Counted from the first letter of the stretch, positions 34,158 to 43,131 are shown. The stretch is 64,000 nucleotides of DNA from Pseudomonas fluorescens (GCF_000802965.1 NZ_JSAK01000004.1:62001-126000), one strand, 5' to 3'. Notes: generated by a model from the sequence alone, not told the origin. A program made the numbers and translations.

Positions 34158-35852
34158 ATGGATCAACCCAGTGCAAGCTCGCATCGCAGTTATACCCGCG
34201 GTTCCCAGGACAAAGCCTTGCTGGCGATGACCATCGGCCAGGCGTTTGATAAAACTGCCGCGCAGTACCCGGACGGAGAGGCGCTGGTCGTGCGCCATCA
34301 ACAGCTGCGCTACACCTGGCGGCAATTGGCGGAGGCGGCGAACGTGCAGGCCAGGGCACTGCTGGCGCTGGGCTTGCAGGCTGGTGACCGTCTCGGCATT
34401 TGGGCTCCAAATTGCGCACAGTGGTGCATTACACAGATTGCCACCGCGAAAATCGGTGTGATTCTGGTCAACATCAACCCCGCCTATCGCAGTTCCGAAC
34501 TCGAATACGTGTTGAAGCAATCCGGCTGCCAGTGGCTGGTCTGCGCCGGGGCCTTCAAAACCTCTGATTATCACGCGATGCTGCAAGGCCTGGTGCCGGA
34601 ACTGGCGGATCAATCTATCGGAAAGTTGCAGAGCGAACGCCTGCCGGAGTTGCGCGGCGTCATCAGTCTTGACGCGCAGCCACCCGTCGGTTTCCTGCCG
34701 TGGTCGCAACTGGCTGATCTGGCGGGCAGTGTGTCGGTCGAGCAATTGCGCGAGCGCCAGGACAGCCTGCATTTCGATCAAGCGGTGAACATTCAGTACA
34801 CCTCCGGCACTACCGGTTTTCCCAAGGGCGCGACCCTCAGTCATTACAATATTCTCAACAACGGCTACATGGTCGGCGAAAGCCTCGGCTTGACCGCCAA
34901 AGATCGCCTGGTGATACCAGTGCCGCTCTATCACTGCTTTGGCATGGTCATGGGCAACCTCGGCTGCATCACCCACGGCAGCACCATGATTTACCCCAAC
35001 GATGCCTTCGATCCGTTGCTGACCCTGAGCACTGTCGCCGAAGAAAAGGCCTCCGCGTTGTACGGCGTGCCGACCATGTTCATCGCCATGCTCGATCAGC
35101 CGCAGCGTGCCGAATTCGATCTGTCGAGCCTGCGCACCGGAATAATGGCGGGGGCGACGTGCCCTATCGAAGTGATGCGACGGGTCATCAGTGAAATGCA
35201 CATGAGCGAAGTGCAGATTGCCTACGGCATGACGGAAACCAGCCCGGTGTCATTGCAGACCGGTCCGTCAGACGACCCGGAACTGCGTGTTACCACGGTC
35301 GGCCGCACTCAGCCGCAACTGGAAAGCAAAATCATCGACGAGGCGGGCAATCTGGTGCTGCGCGGCACCATCGGCGAGCTGTGTACTCGGGGCTATAGCG
35401 TGATGCTCGGCTACTGGAACAATCCGCAAGGCACCGCGGAAGCCATCGACCAGGCGGGCTGGATGCACACCGGCGACCTGGCGAGTATGAATGACGAGGG
35501 TTACGTATGCATTGCCGGGCGTAACAAGGACATGATCATCCGTGGCGGCGAGAACGTTTATCCACGGGAGCTGGAAGAGTTTTTCTTCACTCATCCGGCG
35601 GTTGCGGATGTGCAGGTGATCGGCATTCCTTGCTCGCGCTATGGCGAAGAGATTGTTGCCTGGATCAAATTCCATCCGGGCCACAGCGCCACCGAGCAAG
35701 AACTGCAAGCCTGGTGCAAGGAGCGCATCGCGCACTTCAAGACGCCGCGTTACTTTAAGTTCGTTGATGAGTTTCCGATGACCGTGACCGGCAAGATCCA
35801 GAAGTTCCGGATGCGTGAGATCAGCGTCGAGGAGCTCAAAGCGAAGCTGTAG
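34158..35852 (+). CDS. AMP-binding acyl-CoA synthetase
   Basis: A 564-residue ANL-superfamily ligase. The P-loop is [12 protein letters not shown] (about residue 215), then [10 protein letters not shown], the ATP-binding [12 protein letters not shown], the hinge [18 protein letters not shown], and the C-terminal lysine in [11 protein letters not shown]. All steps of adenylation and thioesterification are supported. It resembles medium/branched-chain fatty acid synthetases found near liu genes, and a LiuR-like site lies upstream, so it may activate isovalerate or related branched acids; the chain preference is inferred. ATG 34158 follows AGGGG; the upstream open frame runs through the REPIN and is rejected. 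The stop codon lies at the edge of a REP sequence. Confidence 0.92.
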   Translation: MDQPSASSHRSYTRGSQDKALLAMTIGQAFDKTAAQYPDGEALVVRHQQLRYTWRQLAEAANVQARALLALGLQAGDRLGIWAPNCAQWCITQIATAKIGVILVNINPAYRSSELEYVLKQSGCQWLVCAGAFKTSDYHAMLQGLVPELADQSIGKLQSERLPELRGVISLDAQPPVGFLPWSQLADLAGSVSVEQLRERQDSLHFDQAVNIQYTSGTTGFPKGATLSHYNILNNGYMVGESLGLTAKDRLVIPVPLYHCFGMVMGNLGCITHGSTMIYPNDAFDPLLTLSTVAEEKASALYGVPTMFIAMLDQPQRAEFDLSSLRTGIMAGATCPIEVMRRVISEMHMSEVQIAYGMTETSPVSLQTGPSDDPELRVTTVGRTQPQLESKIIDEAGNLVLRGTIGELCTRGYSVMLGYWNNPQGTAEAIDQAGWMHTGDLASMNDEGYVCIAGRNKDMIIRGGENVYPRELEEFFFTHPAVADVQVIGIPCSRYGEEIVAWIKFHPGHSATEQELQAWCKERIAHFKTPRYFKFVDEFPMTVTGKIQKFRMREISVEELKAKL

Positions 35853-35931
35853 GAGCCGGCTTGCTGGCGATGCAGGCGCCGCGGTCTATCAAGCAGGCCG
35901 CGTCATCGTTCATCGCTAGCAGCTCCTGCAG
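35849..35931. repeat. REPIN (class GTAGGAGCCGGCTTGCTGGCGA), overlapping a stop codon
   Basis: The left arm TGTAGGAGCCGGCTTGCTGG starts at 35849 and includes the TAG stop of the acyl-CoA synthetase. The right arm is degenerate (AGCAGCTCCTGCA). Confidence 0.8.
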
Positions 35932-35957
35932 CGGCAGGAATTGCAAATCGCAGACAG

Positions 35958-36340
35958 CACAAAGGGGAGCCGAAGCTCCCCTTTAATTTTCGTTGCGCGT
36001 GCTCTTTTTTTATTATTGAGGGGCGGTCTGTTTTTGTTTTTGGTGACCGTTGACCCTTTACCGCTGTTTTTGTCGATCCCCATCCGGGATCAAGAGCAAA
36101 CGTATTTTTTTGAGCGCTGACCTACTTTCTCGCTGAGCGATCCAACCAGTTCGGGAGCTACCTGAAGGTAGTTTTATTATTCTCTGCCCGGTTGCGGGTA
36201 ACTCCGAAAAGCACCCTGAAAAGCACATCTTCTCCAAAAAAATCTGTTAGCTGCGTCTCTGCCGTGTTGTTTTTGTTATGTCAGAGTCGTTACGTCTTGT
36301 TTTTATTAGGGTTGCCGCAATTTTTTTATTCTTGTTGTGC
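35958..36340 (-). ncRNA. crcY: CrcY/CrcZ-like small RNA, antagonist of Hfq/Crc
   Basis: A predicted transcript of about 380 nucleotides on the minus strand from a sigma-54 promoter. It is rich in A-rich CA-type motifs: AACAAGAATAA, ATAAAAACAAG, AACAAAAACAAC, ACAAAAACAG, AAAACAAAAACAG and AATAATAAAA, at least six blocks. It ends in a strong terminator AAAGGGGAGC-TTCG-GCTCCCCTTT (35984-35961). These are the traits of the CbrB-controlled sRNAs that bind Hfq/Crc and relieve carbon catabolite repression. Its position beside the HMG-CoA lyase gene matches crcY in P. putida as I recall it. The surrounding 35853-36508 stretch has no other gene. Confidence 0.85.
35961..35984. terminator. Strong terminator shared by crcY and the acyl-CoA synthetase
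   Basis: AAAGGGGAGC, loop CGAA, GCTCCCCTTT: a perfect 10-base stem. The plus side continues AATTTT, so it can terminate both strands. Confidence 0.85.
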
Positions 36341-36350
36341 GATAGATATA

Positions 36351-36365
36351 GCAGAAGCTGTGCCA
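36351..36365 (-). promoter_or_regulatory. Sigma-54 promoter of crcY
   Basis: Minus strand TTGGCAC-AGCTT-CTGCT: TGGCAC at 36365-36360, five bases, CTGC at 36354-36351. One mismatch from TGGCAC-N5-TTGC. Transcription should begin near 36340. CbrB would be the expected activator. Confidence 0.8.
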
Positions 36366-36508
36366 ACTTTTTAAAAGCCTTTAAAATCAACTACTTGTGA
36401 ATTTGTGGGATTTTTCCTTCAGTCAGAACCAGACAATTTGTTTCCGTGTTACTCGCTTTCGCCCCACATTCCGGATGTGGCGGTAACACCCGGACACATC
36501 CCCCCACT

Positions 36509-37408
36509 TCAGTGTGCGCTGCAGGCCTTGGCCACGCGGGAACCGGTCGGGCGACCCAGCACGGCACAAATCTGCTGCCCGGCCAGGATCAACGCATCCA
36601 GGTCGATTCCGGTTTCGATCCCGAGGCCATTGAGCAGGTAAACCACGTCCTCGGTGGCAACGTTACCGCTGGCGCCCTTGGCGTAAGGGCAGCCGCCGAG
36701 GCCGGCGATGGAGCTGTCGAACACCGAAATGCCTTCCAGCAGGCTGGCGTAAATGTTGGCCATGGCCTGGCCGTAGGTGTCGTGGAAGTGTCCGGCCAGT
36801 TTGTCCCGAGGTACGACGGCCGAGACCACCTCGAACATTTTGCGGGTCGCGCCAGCGGTGCCGGTGCCGATGGTGTCACCCAGCGATACTTCGTAGCAGC
36901 CCATGGCGTATAGCTCGCGGGCAACGTGGGCGACTTGCTCCGGTGCGACGTTACCTTCATAGGGGCAGCCCAGCACACAGGACACGTAACCGCGCACGCT
37001 GACGCCATGCTGTTTGGCGGCGTCCATGATCGGTACGAAGCGCTCCAGGCTTTCGCTGATCGAACAATTGATGTTGCGTTGGGAAAACGCTTCGGACGCC
37101 GCCGCGAACACTGCGACCTCTTTCACGCCACTGGCCAAGGCATCTTCAAAACCGCGCAGGTTGGGGGCGAGGGCACCATAGGTGACGCCCGGTTTACGCT
37201 GGATCTGTGCGAAAACTTCGGCGGAACCGGCCATCTGTGGCACCCACTTGGGCGAAACGAAACTGCCGACTTCTATATAGCTGAGGCCCGCGGCCGTGAG
37301 GGCGTCCACCAGTTGCACCTTGTCGGTAACACTGATGGGCTGGGCTTCGTTTTGCAGACCGTCGCGCGGGCCGACTTCGACAAGGCGTACGTGGGAGGGA
37401 AGGGGCAT
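36509..37408 (-). CDS. liuE: Hydroxymethylglutaryl-CoA lyase LiuE (MvaB)
   Basis: A 299-residue TIM-barrel enzyme cleaving HMG-CoA into acetoacetate and acetyl-CoA, the last step of leucine degradation. Motifs: VEVGPRDGLQNE at residue 11 (metal and substrate), IEVGSFVSPKWVPQM, the catalytic-cysteine region ASGNVATEDVVYLL after GGCPYAKGA, and the FHDTYGQAMANIYAS metal site. All match the family. It lies downstream of the MerR gene and upstream of the crcY sRNA on the same strand. It is separated from liuABCD by the acyl-CoA synthetase, so the pathway genes are split into two units. Confidence 0.95.
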   Translation of the reverse strand: MPLPSHVRLVEVGPRDGLQNEAQPISVTDKVQLVDALTAAGLSYIEVGSFVSPKWVPQMAGSAEVFAQIQRKPGVTYGALAPNLRGFEDALASGVKEVAVFAAASEAFSQRNINCSISESLERFVPIMDAAKQHGVSVRGYVSCVLGCPYEGNVAPEQVAHVARELYAMGCYEVSLGDTIGTGTAGATRKMFEVVSAVVPRDKLAGHFHDTYGQAMANIYASLLEGISVFDSSIAGLGGCPYAKGASGNVATEDVVYLLNGLGIETGIDLDALILAGQQICAVLGRPTGSRVAKACSAH

Positions 37409-37449
37409 GGGATTCGACCTGTGCTGATTGTCTGAATGCTGAGAAACCC

Positions 37450-37541
37450 TGTGGGAGCGAGCTTGCTCGCGATGGCGGCGGGTCAGTAGCCATCAATGTT
37501 GAATGTCATGCCCTCATCGCGGGCAAGCCCGCTCCCACAGG
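37450..37541. repeat. REPIN (class GTGGGAGCGAGCTTGCTCGCGA)
   Basis: Inverted GTGGGAGCGAGCTTGCTCGC and GCGGGCAAGCCCGCTCCCAC arms between liuR and liuE. Confidence 0.92.
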
Positions 37542-37554
37542 GAATTGTGTGGGT

Positions 37555-37956
37555 CTACTGAATCGATTCCTGGCTCTTGAGTGTTTGTTCCAAGGCCTGT
37601 ACACAGCGCTCTTCGGCGGTATCCAGTTCCAGCTTCATCTGTTCGATGTCCAGCAGCTGTTGTTCCAGCTGTTCCCGGCGCTCGCTGATTTTCGCCAGCA
37701 TGCTGTGCAGTTGCTTGGTGTTACCGCTGGAAGGATCGTAAAGCTCGATCAGTTCGCGGCATTCAGCCAGGGAAAAGCCGATACGCTTGCCCCGCAGGAT
37801 CAGCTTCAGGCTGACCTTGTCACGGGGAGAGTAGATGCGCTCCTGACCACGCCGTTCGGGGCTGAGCAAGCCTTGCTCTTCATAGAAGCGAATGGCCCGG
37901 GTGGTGATGTCGAGCTCGCGGGCGAGATCGGAAATGCTGTAGGTCTGGCTGCTCAT
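37555..37956 (-). CDS. liuR: MerR-family regulator LiuR
   Basis: A 133-residue MerR regulator. The N-terminal winged helix is YSISDLARELDITTRAIRFYEEQGLL with RRGQERIYSPRD. A long coiled-coil dimerisation helix follows (AKISERREQLEQQLLDIEQMKLELD). It lacks the cysteines of metal-sensing MerR proteins, as expected for the metabolite-responsive LiuR group. It is transcribed just ahead of liuE. A TTGACG-TTTA-CGTCAA palindrome 43-58 bases upstream of its start resembles the two sites before liuA, so it should control itself and the liu operons. Confidence 0.92.
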   Translation of the reverse strand: MSSQTYSISDLARELDITTRAIRFYEEQGLLSPERRGQERIYSPRDKVSLKLILRGKRIGFSLAECRELIELYDPSSGNTKQLHSMLAKISERREQLEQQLLDIEQMKLELDTAEERCVQALEQTLKSQESIQ

Positions 37957-37998
37957 GGAAGCGCTCGCAATAGGTCATGGCGCTAAGCTAATGGCAGG

Positions 37999-38014
37999 TT
38001 GACGTTTACGTCAA
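37999..38014. promoter_or_regulatory. LiuR-type operator 3 (TTGACG-TTTA-CGTCAA)
   Basis: A 16-base inverted repeat upstream of the MerR gene, sharing the ACGTTWACGT core with the two sites before liuA. Autoregulation is the likely meaning. Confidence 0.8.
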
Positions 38015-38049
38015 GGGGCGTCGGTTGCGTGAGCCATAGGATCCCCAAA

Positions 38050-38136
38050 GTAGCCGGCTTGCTGGCGATTGCGTTCGGTCAGGTGGCATCGATGTTAATT
38101 GATGCGCCGCCATCGCCAGCAAGCCGGCTCCTACAG
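38050..38136. repeat. REPIN (class GTAGGAGCCGGCTTGCTGGCGA)
   Basis: TAGCCGGCTTGCTGGCGATT (left end shortened) and CGCCAGCAAGCCGGCTCCTAC in inverted orientation between the LysR gene end and liuR. Confidence 0.9.
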
Positions 38137-38139
38137 GCC

Positions 38140-39069
38140 TTACGCCTTATCGAGCTTCTTTTCATGCGCCGTCACCTGCTGGCACAACTCGATCATCTGC
38201 TCGCGCATCCAGCGATTGGCCGGGTCCTGGTCGGTGCTTTCGTGCCAGTAAAGGTGGGTTTCCACCGGCGGCACGTCGTTGACCGGCAGGCTGAACGAAT
38301 GCAGATCGTTACGGCGGGCGAAGCGTTCCGGCACGGTCATGACCATGTCGGTCTGCTGCAACACTTGCGACGCCATCAGGTAATGCTGCGAGCGCAGCGC
38401 GATCTTGCGCTGGATACCCATCTTGCCCAGAGCCAGGTCGACATGACCCAAACCGCTGCGGCGGCTGGAGATATGAATGTGGGTCATGCCCAGATAGTCA
38501 TCGAGGGTGAGTTTTTCCTTGCCGGCCAGTGGATGACCTTTACGCATGGCGCACACGTAGCGGTCTTCCATCAACTTGACGTGGCGCACTTGCGGGTCGG
38601 TGTTGAGCGGCGCATCCACCGCGAAATCGAGGCGGCCGGCCGCCAGTTCCTTGGTGGTCTCGCGGCGCTTGGACAGGAAACTCTCGATGATCACCGTCGG
38701 CGCGAGGCGGCGCAGGCGCTGGAACAGCGGCGGCAAAATCACCGCTTCAGTGAGGTCGGTCATGCTGATGCGATACGTCTTGACCGCCCGCAGCGGGTTG
38801 AAAATGCGGCTTTCCTGCACGGATACGCGCAACAGCGAAAGCGCGTTACGTACCGGGCCGATGATGTTCTGGGCCATGGGCGTTGGCACCATGCCTTGGG
38901 CGGTGCGCACGAACAAAGGGTCGTTGAAAGTCTCGCGCAGGCGGGCCAGCGCATTCGATACCGCCGGTTGGGTGATGCCAACAATCTGCCCGGCGCGGGT
39001 CAGGTTGGCCTCGGTGTAGATCGCGTCGAAGACGATGAAAAGGTTGAGGTCGACCTTGCTCAGATTCAT
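38140..39069 (-). CDS. LysR-family transcriptional regulator
   Basis: A 309-residue regulator. The helix-turn-helix (DLNLFIVFDAIYTEANLTRA, TQPAVSNALARLRETFNDPLFVRT) is of the NahR/LeuO-like subtype with the PLFVR motif. The ligand-binding domain covers residues about 90-300 (YRISMTDLTEAVILPPL). It is divergent from an acyl-CoA dehydrogenase gene 165 bases away, which it probably regulates. The same LysR/acyl-CoA dehydrogenase pairing is, from memory, kept in other Pseudomonas genomes. The effector is unknown. Confidence 0.93.
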   Translation of the reverse strand: MNLSKVDLNLFIVFDAIYTEANLTRAGQIVGITQPAVSNALARLRETFNDPLFVRTAQGMVPTPMAQNIIGPVRNALSLLRVSVQESRIFNPLRAVKTYRISMTDLTEAVILPPLFQRLRRLAPTVIIESFLSKRRETTKELAAGRLDFAVDAPLNTDPQVRHVKLMEDRYVCAMRKGHPLAGKEKLTLDDYLGMTHIHISSRRSGLGHVDLALGKMGIQRKIALRSQHYLMASQVLQQTDMVMTVPERFARRNDLHSFSLPVNDVPPVETHLYWHESTDQDPANRWMREQMIELCQQVTAHEKKLDKA

Positions 39070-39234
39070 TGCGCTGCACTCTTGTTTTAGGTGGGCTCGA
39101 TCAGTCGATCATATATCGGTGATGAATGTTAATACACGCCGAGAATAGGCTAGGTAAATTTTCGTAGCTGTTCTAGCATCGATTGCATGACCTGAACAAC
39201 TCCTCTGAACCCCGTTAAAAAGGTAGAGCTGCCC

Positions 39235-40464
39235 ATGGATTTCGCTTATTCGCCCAAGGTGCAAGAACTGCGTGAGCGCGTGACTGCGTTCATGGACACC
39301 TACGTTTATCCCGCTGAAGCCGTGTTCGAACGCCAGGTCGCCGAGGGCGATCGCTGGCAGCCGACCGCGATCATGGAAGAACTCAAACTCAAGGCCAAGG
39401 CCGAAGGCCTGTGGAATTTGTTTCTGCCTGAGTCCGAGCTCGGCGCCGGCCTGACCAACCTCGAATACGCGCCTCTTGCGGAAATCATGGGCCGCTCGCT
39501 GCTCGGCCCCGAGCCGTTCAACTGCTCGGCGCCCGATACCGGCAACATGGAAGTGCTGGTGCGCTACGCCAACGAAGAACAGAAACAACGCTGGCTCGAA
39601 CCGCTGCTGCGCGGCGAGATCCGCTCGGCGTTCGCCATGACCGAGCCGGACGTTGCGTCCTCCGACGCCACCAACATGGCCGCCCGTGCGGTGCGCGATG
39701 GTGACGAGTGGGTGATCAACGGCAAGAAGTGGTGGACTTCAGGTGCTTGCGATCCGCGCTGCAAAATCCTGATCTTCATGGGTTTGAGCAACCCCGACGC
39801 GCCGCGCCACGCACAGCACTCGATGATCCTGGTGCCGGTCGATACCCCCGGTGTGAAGATCCTGCGTCCGCTGCCGGTGTTCGGTTACGACGACGCGCCA
39901 CACGGTCATGCCGAAGTGCTGTTTGAAAACGTGCGGGTGCCGTACGAAAACGTCCTGCTGGGTGAAGGGCGCGGCTTCGAAATCGCTCAAGGTCGCCTCG
40001 GCCCAGGCCGGATTCACCACTGCATGCGTTCGATCGGCATGGCCGAGCGTGCGCTGGAGCTGATGTGCAAACGCTCGGTGAACCGCACGGCGTTCGGTAA
40101 ACCCTTGGCGCGTTTGGGCGGCAACATCGACAAGATCGCCGACTCGCGGATGGAAATCGACATGGCCCGCCTGCTGACGTTGAAAGCGGCGTACATGATG
40201 GACACCGTCGGTAACAAAGTGGCGAAGAGCGAAATCGCGCAGATCAAGGTTGTGGCGCCGAACGTGGCGTTGCGAGTGATCGACCGGGCGATCCAGATGC
40301 ACGGCGGGGCAGGGGTTTCCAACGATTTCCCGCTGGCCTATATGTACGCAATGCAGCGCACTCTGCGCCTCGCTGACGGCCCGGACGAAGTACACCGCGC
40401 GGCGATCGGCAAGTTCGAAATCGGCAAGTACGTGCCGAAAGAAATGATGCGTAGCGGGCAGTAA
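39235..40464 (+). CDS. Acyl-CoA dehydrogenase (ACAD10/11-like)
   Basis: A 409-residue FAD-dependent acyl-CoA dehydrogenase. FAD and substrate motifs are [36 protein letters not shown] and, near the C-terminus, [19 protein letters not shown] with [18 protein letters not shown]. The WWTSGA and SDATN variants place it in the ACAD10/ACAD11-like group rather than the short-chain beta-oxidation group. The chain length and the linked pathway are not evident. It is transcribed away from the LysR gene and ends before a REPIN. It may act on long or hydroxylated acyl chains, as some group members do; this is uncertain. Confidence 0.92.
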   Translation: MDFAYSPKVQELRERVTAFMDTYVYPAEAVFERQVAEGDRWQPTAIMEELKLKAKAEGLWNLFLPESELGAGLTNLEYAPLAEIMGRSLLGPEPFNCSAPDTGNMEVLVRYANEEQKQRWLEPLLRGEIRSAFAMTEPDVASSDATNMAARAVRDGDEWVINGKKWWTSGACDPRCKILIFMGLSNPDAPRHAQHSMILVPVDTPGVKILRPLPVFGYDDAPHGHAEVLFENVRVPYENVLLGEGRGFEIAQGRLGPGRIHHCMRSIGMAERALELMCKRSVNRTAFGKPLARLGGNIDKIADSRMEIDMARLLTLKAAYMMDTVGNKVAKSEIAQIKVVAPNVALRVIDRAIQMHGGAGVSNDFPLAYMYAMQRTLRLADGPDEVHRAAIGKFEIGKYVPKEMMRSGQ

Positions 40465-40496
40465 GGCCCCGCATCTTTTTTGTTGAGTGAATACTT

Positions 40497-40625
40497 GTGG
40501 CGAGGGAGCTTGCTCCCGCTGGGTCGCGAAGCGGCCCCAGATTGGCAACCCGTTTGGTTCAGGTGTACCGGGTTGTTTGATTTACGACTGCTGCGCAGCC
40601 GAGCGGGAGCAAGCTCCCTCGCCAC
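40497..40625. repeat. REPIN (class GTGGCGAGGGAGC)
   Basis: Inverted GTGGCGAGGGAGCTTGCTCC arms around about 83 bases between the convergent acyl-CoA dehydrogenase and PstS-OmpA genes. Confidence 0.93.
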
Positions 40626-40643
40626 ATTGTTCAGTATTTCAAT

Positions 40644-41984
40644 TCAATAAACCCAAACCTCAACCCGCCGGTTCTTGATCCGCCCCTCATCCGCGCTATT
40701 GGCCGCCACCGGCATCTCTGCGCCGAAGCCGCGAACCTCGCGCAACACCACGCCGCTCTTCACCAATTCCCGCCGCACCGCCATGGCCCGCAGTTTCGAC
40801 AGCAGATCAGCCCGTGCGGGGTCGCTCTTGGCATCTCCGAATCCCACCAGTGTTACCTGCCGATCGCTTTTGTCGTTCTGCTTTATATAGTCGAGGACAC
40901 GTGACAGGTCCTGGCGAGCCTTGTTGTCCAGGCTGGCGCTGCCTTCTTCGAAGCGGAAATTCACCGACAAACGCTGGGCGTGGCGGCTGAGTCCCTGATA
41001 ACCCTCGGGCATCAACGCATTCGGAATGACGGCCATGGCCTGCACGGTCTGGGCGATAAATCCGTTGGCGGCCACAATCGCCTGGCCCTGGCGACTTTGG
41101 GCGAAGGCTACCAGCGCTTGGGCCCAGGGATTTTTCCCGTTAGGCGGCAAGTAAAAGAACAATCGCCGGGAAAGTGGGTAGTCTTCCGTGGCGATCAGGC
41201 TGTTGAGGGGCAGCATGGCTTGCGATTGACCGTCGACAATCGCCACGGCTTTGGCTGAACGCACGTAGGGCAGGCCAATGAAGCCGATACCTTGCGGGTC
41301 ACGGCTGACTGCGTCGGACAATTGCTCGCTGGATTCAAAGCGTCGCGTGGCACTGCTCAGACTTTTCCCACGACCGATGAGGACCAATTCCTTGAACGTG
41401 TCGTACGTACCGGACTGATCATCCCGCGCATACAGATGAATTGTCCCACCGCTGCCGCCGAGTTCTTCCCAGGTTTTGACTTCACCGCTGAAAATCCGCG
41501 CCAGTTGCACGGTGTCGAGTTGATGCAGCGGATTGTCCGGATGAAGGATGATCGCCAGTCCGTCGATGGCAATGACCTGTTCGGCGCTGGCGCTTTTCAA
41601 GTCGCCCAGCGATTCGAGATCAACCAGCTCTTTGTCTTTGATCGGGCGCGACGAAGCGGCGAGATCAGCCGTGGCGGATTTCAGCGCAGTAAAACCGGTG
41701 CTGGAACCGTGGGCCGCGAGTTCCACCTCGATCCGGCGTCCCTGAACGGTTTCGCCGACGATCCGCAGTTCGTTGGCCTTGTCCGGTGCTTCGCTGTGCA
41801 CCTTGATCAGGCCCTGTTCGCGCAACATCCCCTCGACCAGTGCCGGGCCGAGTGCCGCGCCTATGGTGTTGGAGCCCTGGATGCGCAGCACCGGGCCTCG
41901 TTCGGGCATCGGCAAGTCGCTGGCCGATGCCGTCAGTGGCAGCCAGTTGCACATCATTAACAGGAACAACACGCGCAGCGTCAT
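40644..41984 (-). CDS. PstS-like phosphate-binding protein fused to OmpA domain
   Basis: A 446-residue exported protein. The signal peptide is residues 1-21 (ending TASA). Residues about 30-300 are a PstS/SphX-like periplasmic binding domain: LRIQGSNTIGAALGPALVEG, the phosphate-loop-like GSSTGFTAL and the DDQSGTYDTFKELVL segment. Residues about 325-446 are an OmpA-type peptidoglycan-binding domain ending in GRIKNRRVEVWVY. The fusion would tether a ligand-binding module to the cell wall. No pst transporter genes are adjacent. Phosphate or phosphate-containing ligand binding is inferred from the fold. It is the last gene on this strand after xthA, with 153 bases between. Confidence 0.88.
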   Translation of the reverse strand: MTLRVLFLLMMCNWLPLTASASDLPMPERGPVLRIQGSNTIGAALGPALVEGMLREQGLIKVHSEAPDKANELRIVGETVQGRRIEVELAAHGSSTGFTALKSATADLAASSRPIKDKELVDLESLGDLKSASAEQVIAIDGLAIILHPDNPLHQLDTVQLARIFSGEVKTWEELGGSGGTIHLYARDDQSGTYDTFKELVLIGRGKSLSSATRRFESSEQLSDAVSRDPQGIGFIGLPYVRSAKAVAIVDGQSQAMLPLNSLIATEDYPLSRRLFFYLPPNGKNPWAQALVAFAQSRQGQAIVAANGFIAQTVQAMAVIPNALMPEGYQGLSRHAQRLSVNFRFEEGSASLDNKARQDLSRVLDYIKQNDKSDRQVTLVGFGDAKSDPARADLLSKLRAMAVRRELVKSGVVLREVRGFGAEMPVAANSADEGRIKNRRVEVWVY

Positions 41985-42056
41985 GCCGGCACCTTAAATG
42001 GCTAAAAGAGGTGCCGGGAGATTAAGTCAGTAAGGTTTCCAAAAGATGACAGTCAA

Positions 42057-42130
42057 AAGATCGCAGCCTACGGCAGCTCCTACAGTGGGAATCCCGTTTT
42101 CCTGTAGGAGCTGCCGAAGGCTGCGATCTT
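42057..42130. repeat. REPIN (class GGAGCTGCCGAAGGCTGCGA)
   Basis: AAGATCGCAGCCTACGGCAGCTCCTAC and its inverted copy CTGTAGGAGCTGCCGAAGGC flank a short centre between xthA and the PstS-OmpA gene; the arms are arranged tail to tail. Confidence 0.9.
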
Positions 42131-42137
42131 CTGCTTT

Positions 42138-42950
42138 TTAGCTCAATTCAAGCCAGATCGGCGCATGATCGGAGGGCTTTTCCATCCCGCGCAGTTCGTA
42201 GTCGACGCCCGCCGCTTTAACCCGTGGCAACAAGCCGTGGGACGCCAGGATCACGTCGATGCGCAGCCCACGCTTGGGTGTGTCTTCAAAACCGCGACTG
42301 CGGTAGTCGAACCAGCTGAAGACATCCGCCACTTCCGGATTCAAGTGACGGAAACTGTCCACCAGGCCCCAGTTTTTCAAGCGCGCCATCCACTCGCGCT
42401 CCTCCGGCAGGAAGCTGCATTTACCGGTTTTCAGCCAGCGCTTCATGTTGTCCGGGCCGATACCGATGTCGCAGTCTTCCGGGGAAATATTCACGTCACC
42501 CATGACGACAACGGGTTGATCATTTTTGAACTGGGTTTCCAGCAGTTGCTGCAAGTCGCTGTAGAAACGCTGCTTGGCCGGGAACTTGGTCGGGTGGTCG
42601 CGGCTTTCGCCCTGTGGGAAGTAACCGTTCATGATCGTCACCGGAATGCCGTTGGCATCGGCGAATGTGCCCCAGATGAAGCGACGTTGCGCGTCTTCTT
42701 CATCGGTGGCGAAGCCTTTGTACAAGGCCAGCGGTTCCTGGCGCGAAAGCAGGGCGACGCCGTAGTGACCTTTTTGCCCGTGGAAATACACGTGGTAGCC
42801 CAGGGCCCTGACTTCGTCGAGCGGGAACTGGTCGTCGTGGACCTTGGTTTCCTGCAACCCGATCACGTCGGGCTGATGTTTTTCGATCAGCGCCGCCAGC
42901 TGATGGGGACGGGCGCGCAGCCCGTTGATGTTGAAGGAGACAATCTTCAT
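42138..42950 (-). CDS. xthA: Exodeoxyribonuclease III
   Basis: A 270-residue Mg-dependent AP endonuclease/3'-5' exonuclease. The family motifs are all present: [14 protein letters not shown] at the start, [16 protein letters not shown] (catalytic Glu), [14 protein letters not shown] (catalytic Asp/Asn pair) and [10 protein letters not shown] (catalytic Asp-His) at the end. This set distinguishes it from the ExoIII-like but catalytically inactive Crc protein of pseudomonads. ATG 42950 is the standard start; the frame is open six codons upstream. It acts in base excision repair. Confidence 0.96.
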   Translation of the reverse strand: MKIVSFNINGLRARPHQLAALIEKHQPDVIGLQETKVHDDQFPLDEVRALGYHVYFHGQKGHYGVALLSRQEPLALYKGFATDEEDAQRRFIWGTFADANGIPVTIMNGYFPQGESRDHPTKFPAKQRFYSDLQQLLETQFKNDQPVVVMGDVNISPEDCDIGIGPDNMKRWLKTGKCSFLPEEREWMARLKNWGLVDSFRHLNPEVADVFSWFDYRSRGFEDTPKRGLRIDVILASHGLLPRVKAAGVDYELRGMEKPSDHAPIWLELS

Positions 42951-43050
42951 GGTCGGCAGTCCTGGCAAAAGGGCGATGCTAGCTGACCTGTAGGAATCGG
43001 GCCAGTGTTGGGGTAGGGGAATTCACCGCAGCTTGGCGTCGACAGAACTG

Positions 43051-43131
43051 GCCCTATCGCGGGCAAGCCCGCTCCCACAGGTATCGCGTTTAACAAATAT
43101 CCTGTGGGAGCAGGCTTGCCCGCGATGAGGC
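43051..43131. repeat. REPIN (class GTGGGAGCRGGCTTGCCCGCGA), tail to tail
   Basis: ATCGCGGGCAAGCCCGCTCCCACAG then CTGTGGGAGCAGGCTTGCCCGCGAT, separated by about 20 bases. It occupies the middle of the 42951-43266 gap between xthA and the GNAT gene; the rest of that gap shows nothing recognisable beyond the GNAT ribosome-binding site. Confidence 0.92.

Noticed and set aside
36464..36480. CCACAT-TCCGG-ATGTGG hairpin downstream of liuE as a terminator
   Set aside because: The stem is short and no U-run follows on the minus strand, so it was not called.
36192..36641. Short plus-strand frames in the AT-rich gap
   Set aside because: They are antisense to the crcY-like RNA and to the liuE end, start without ribosome-binding sites and have biased composition.
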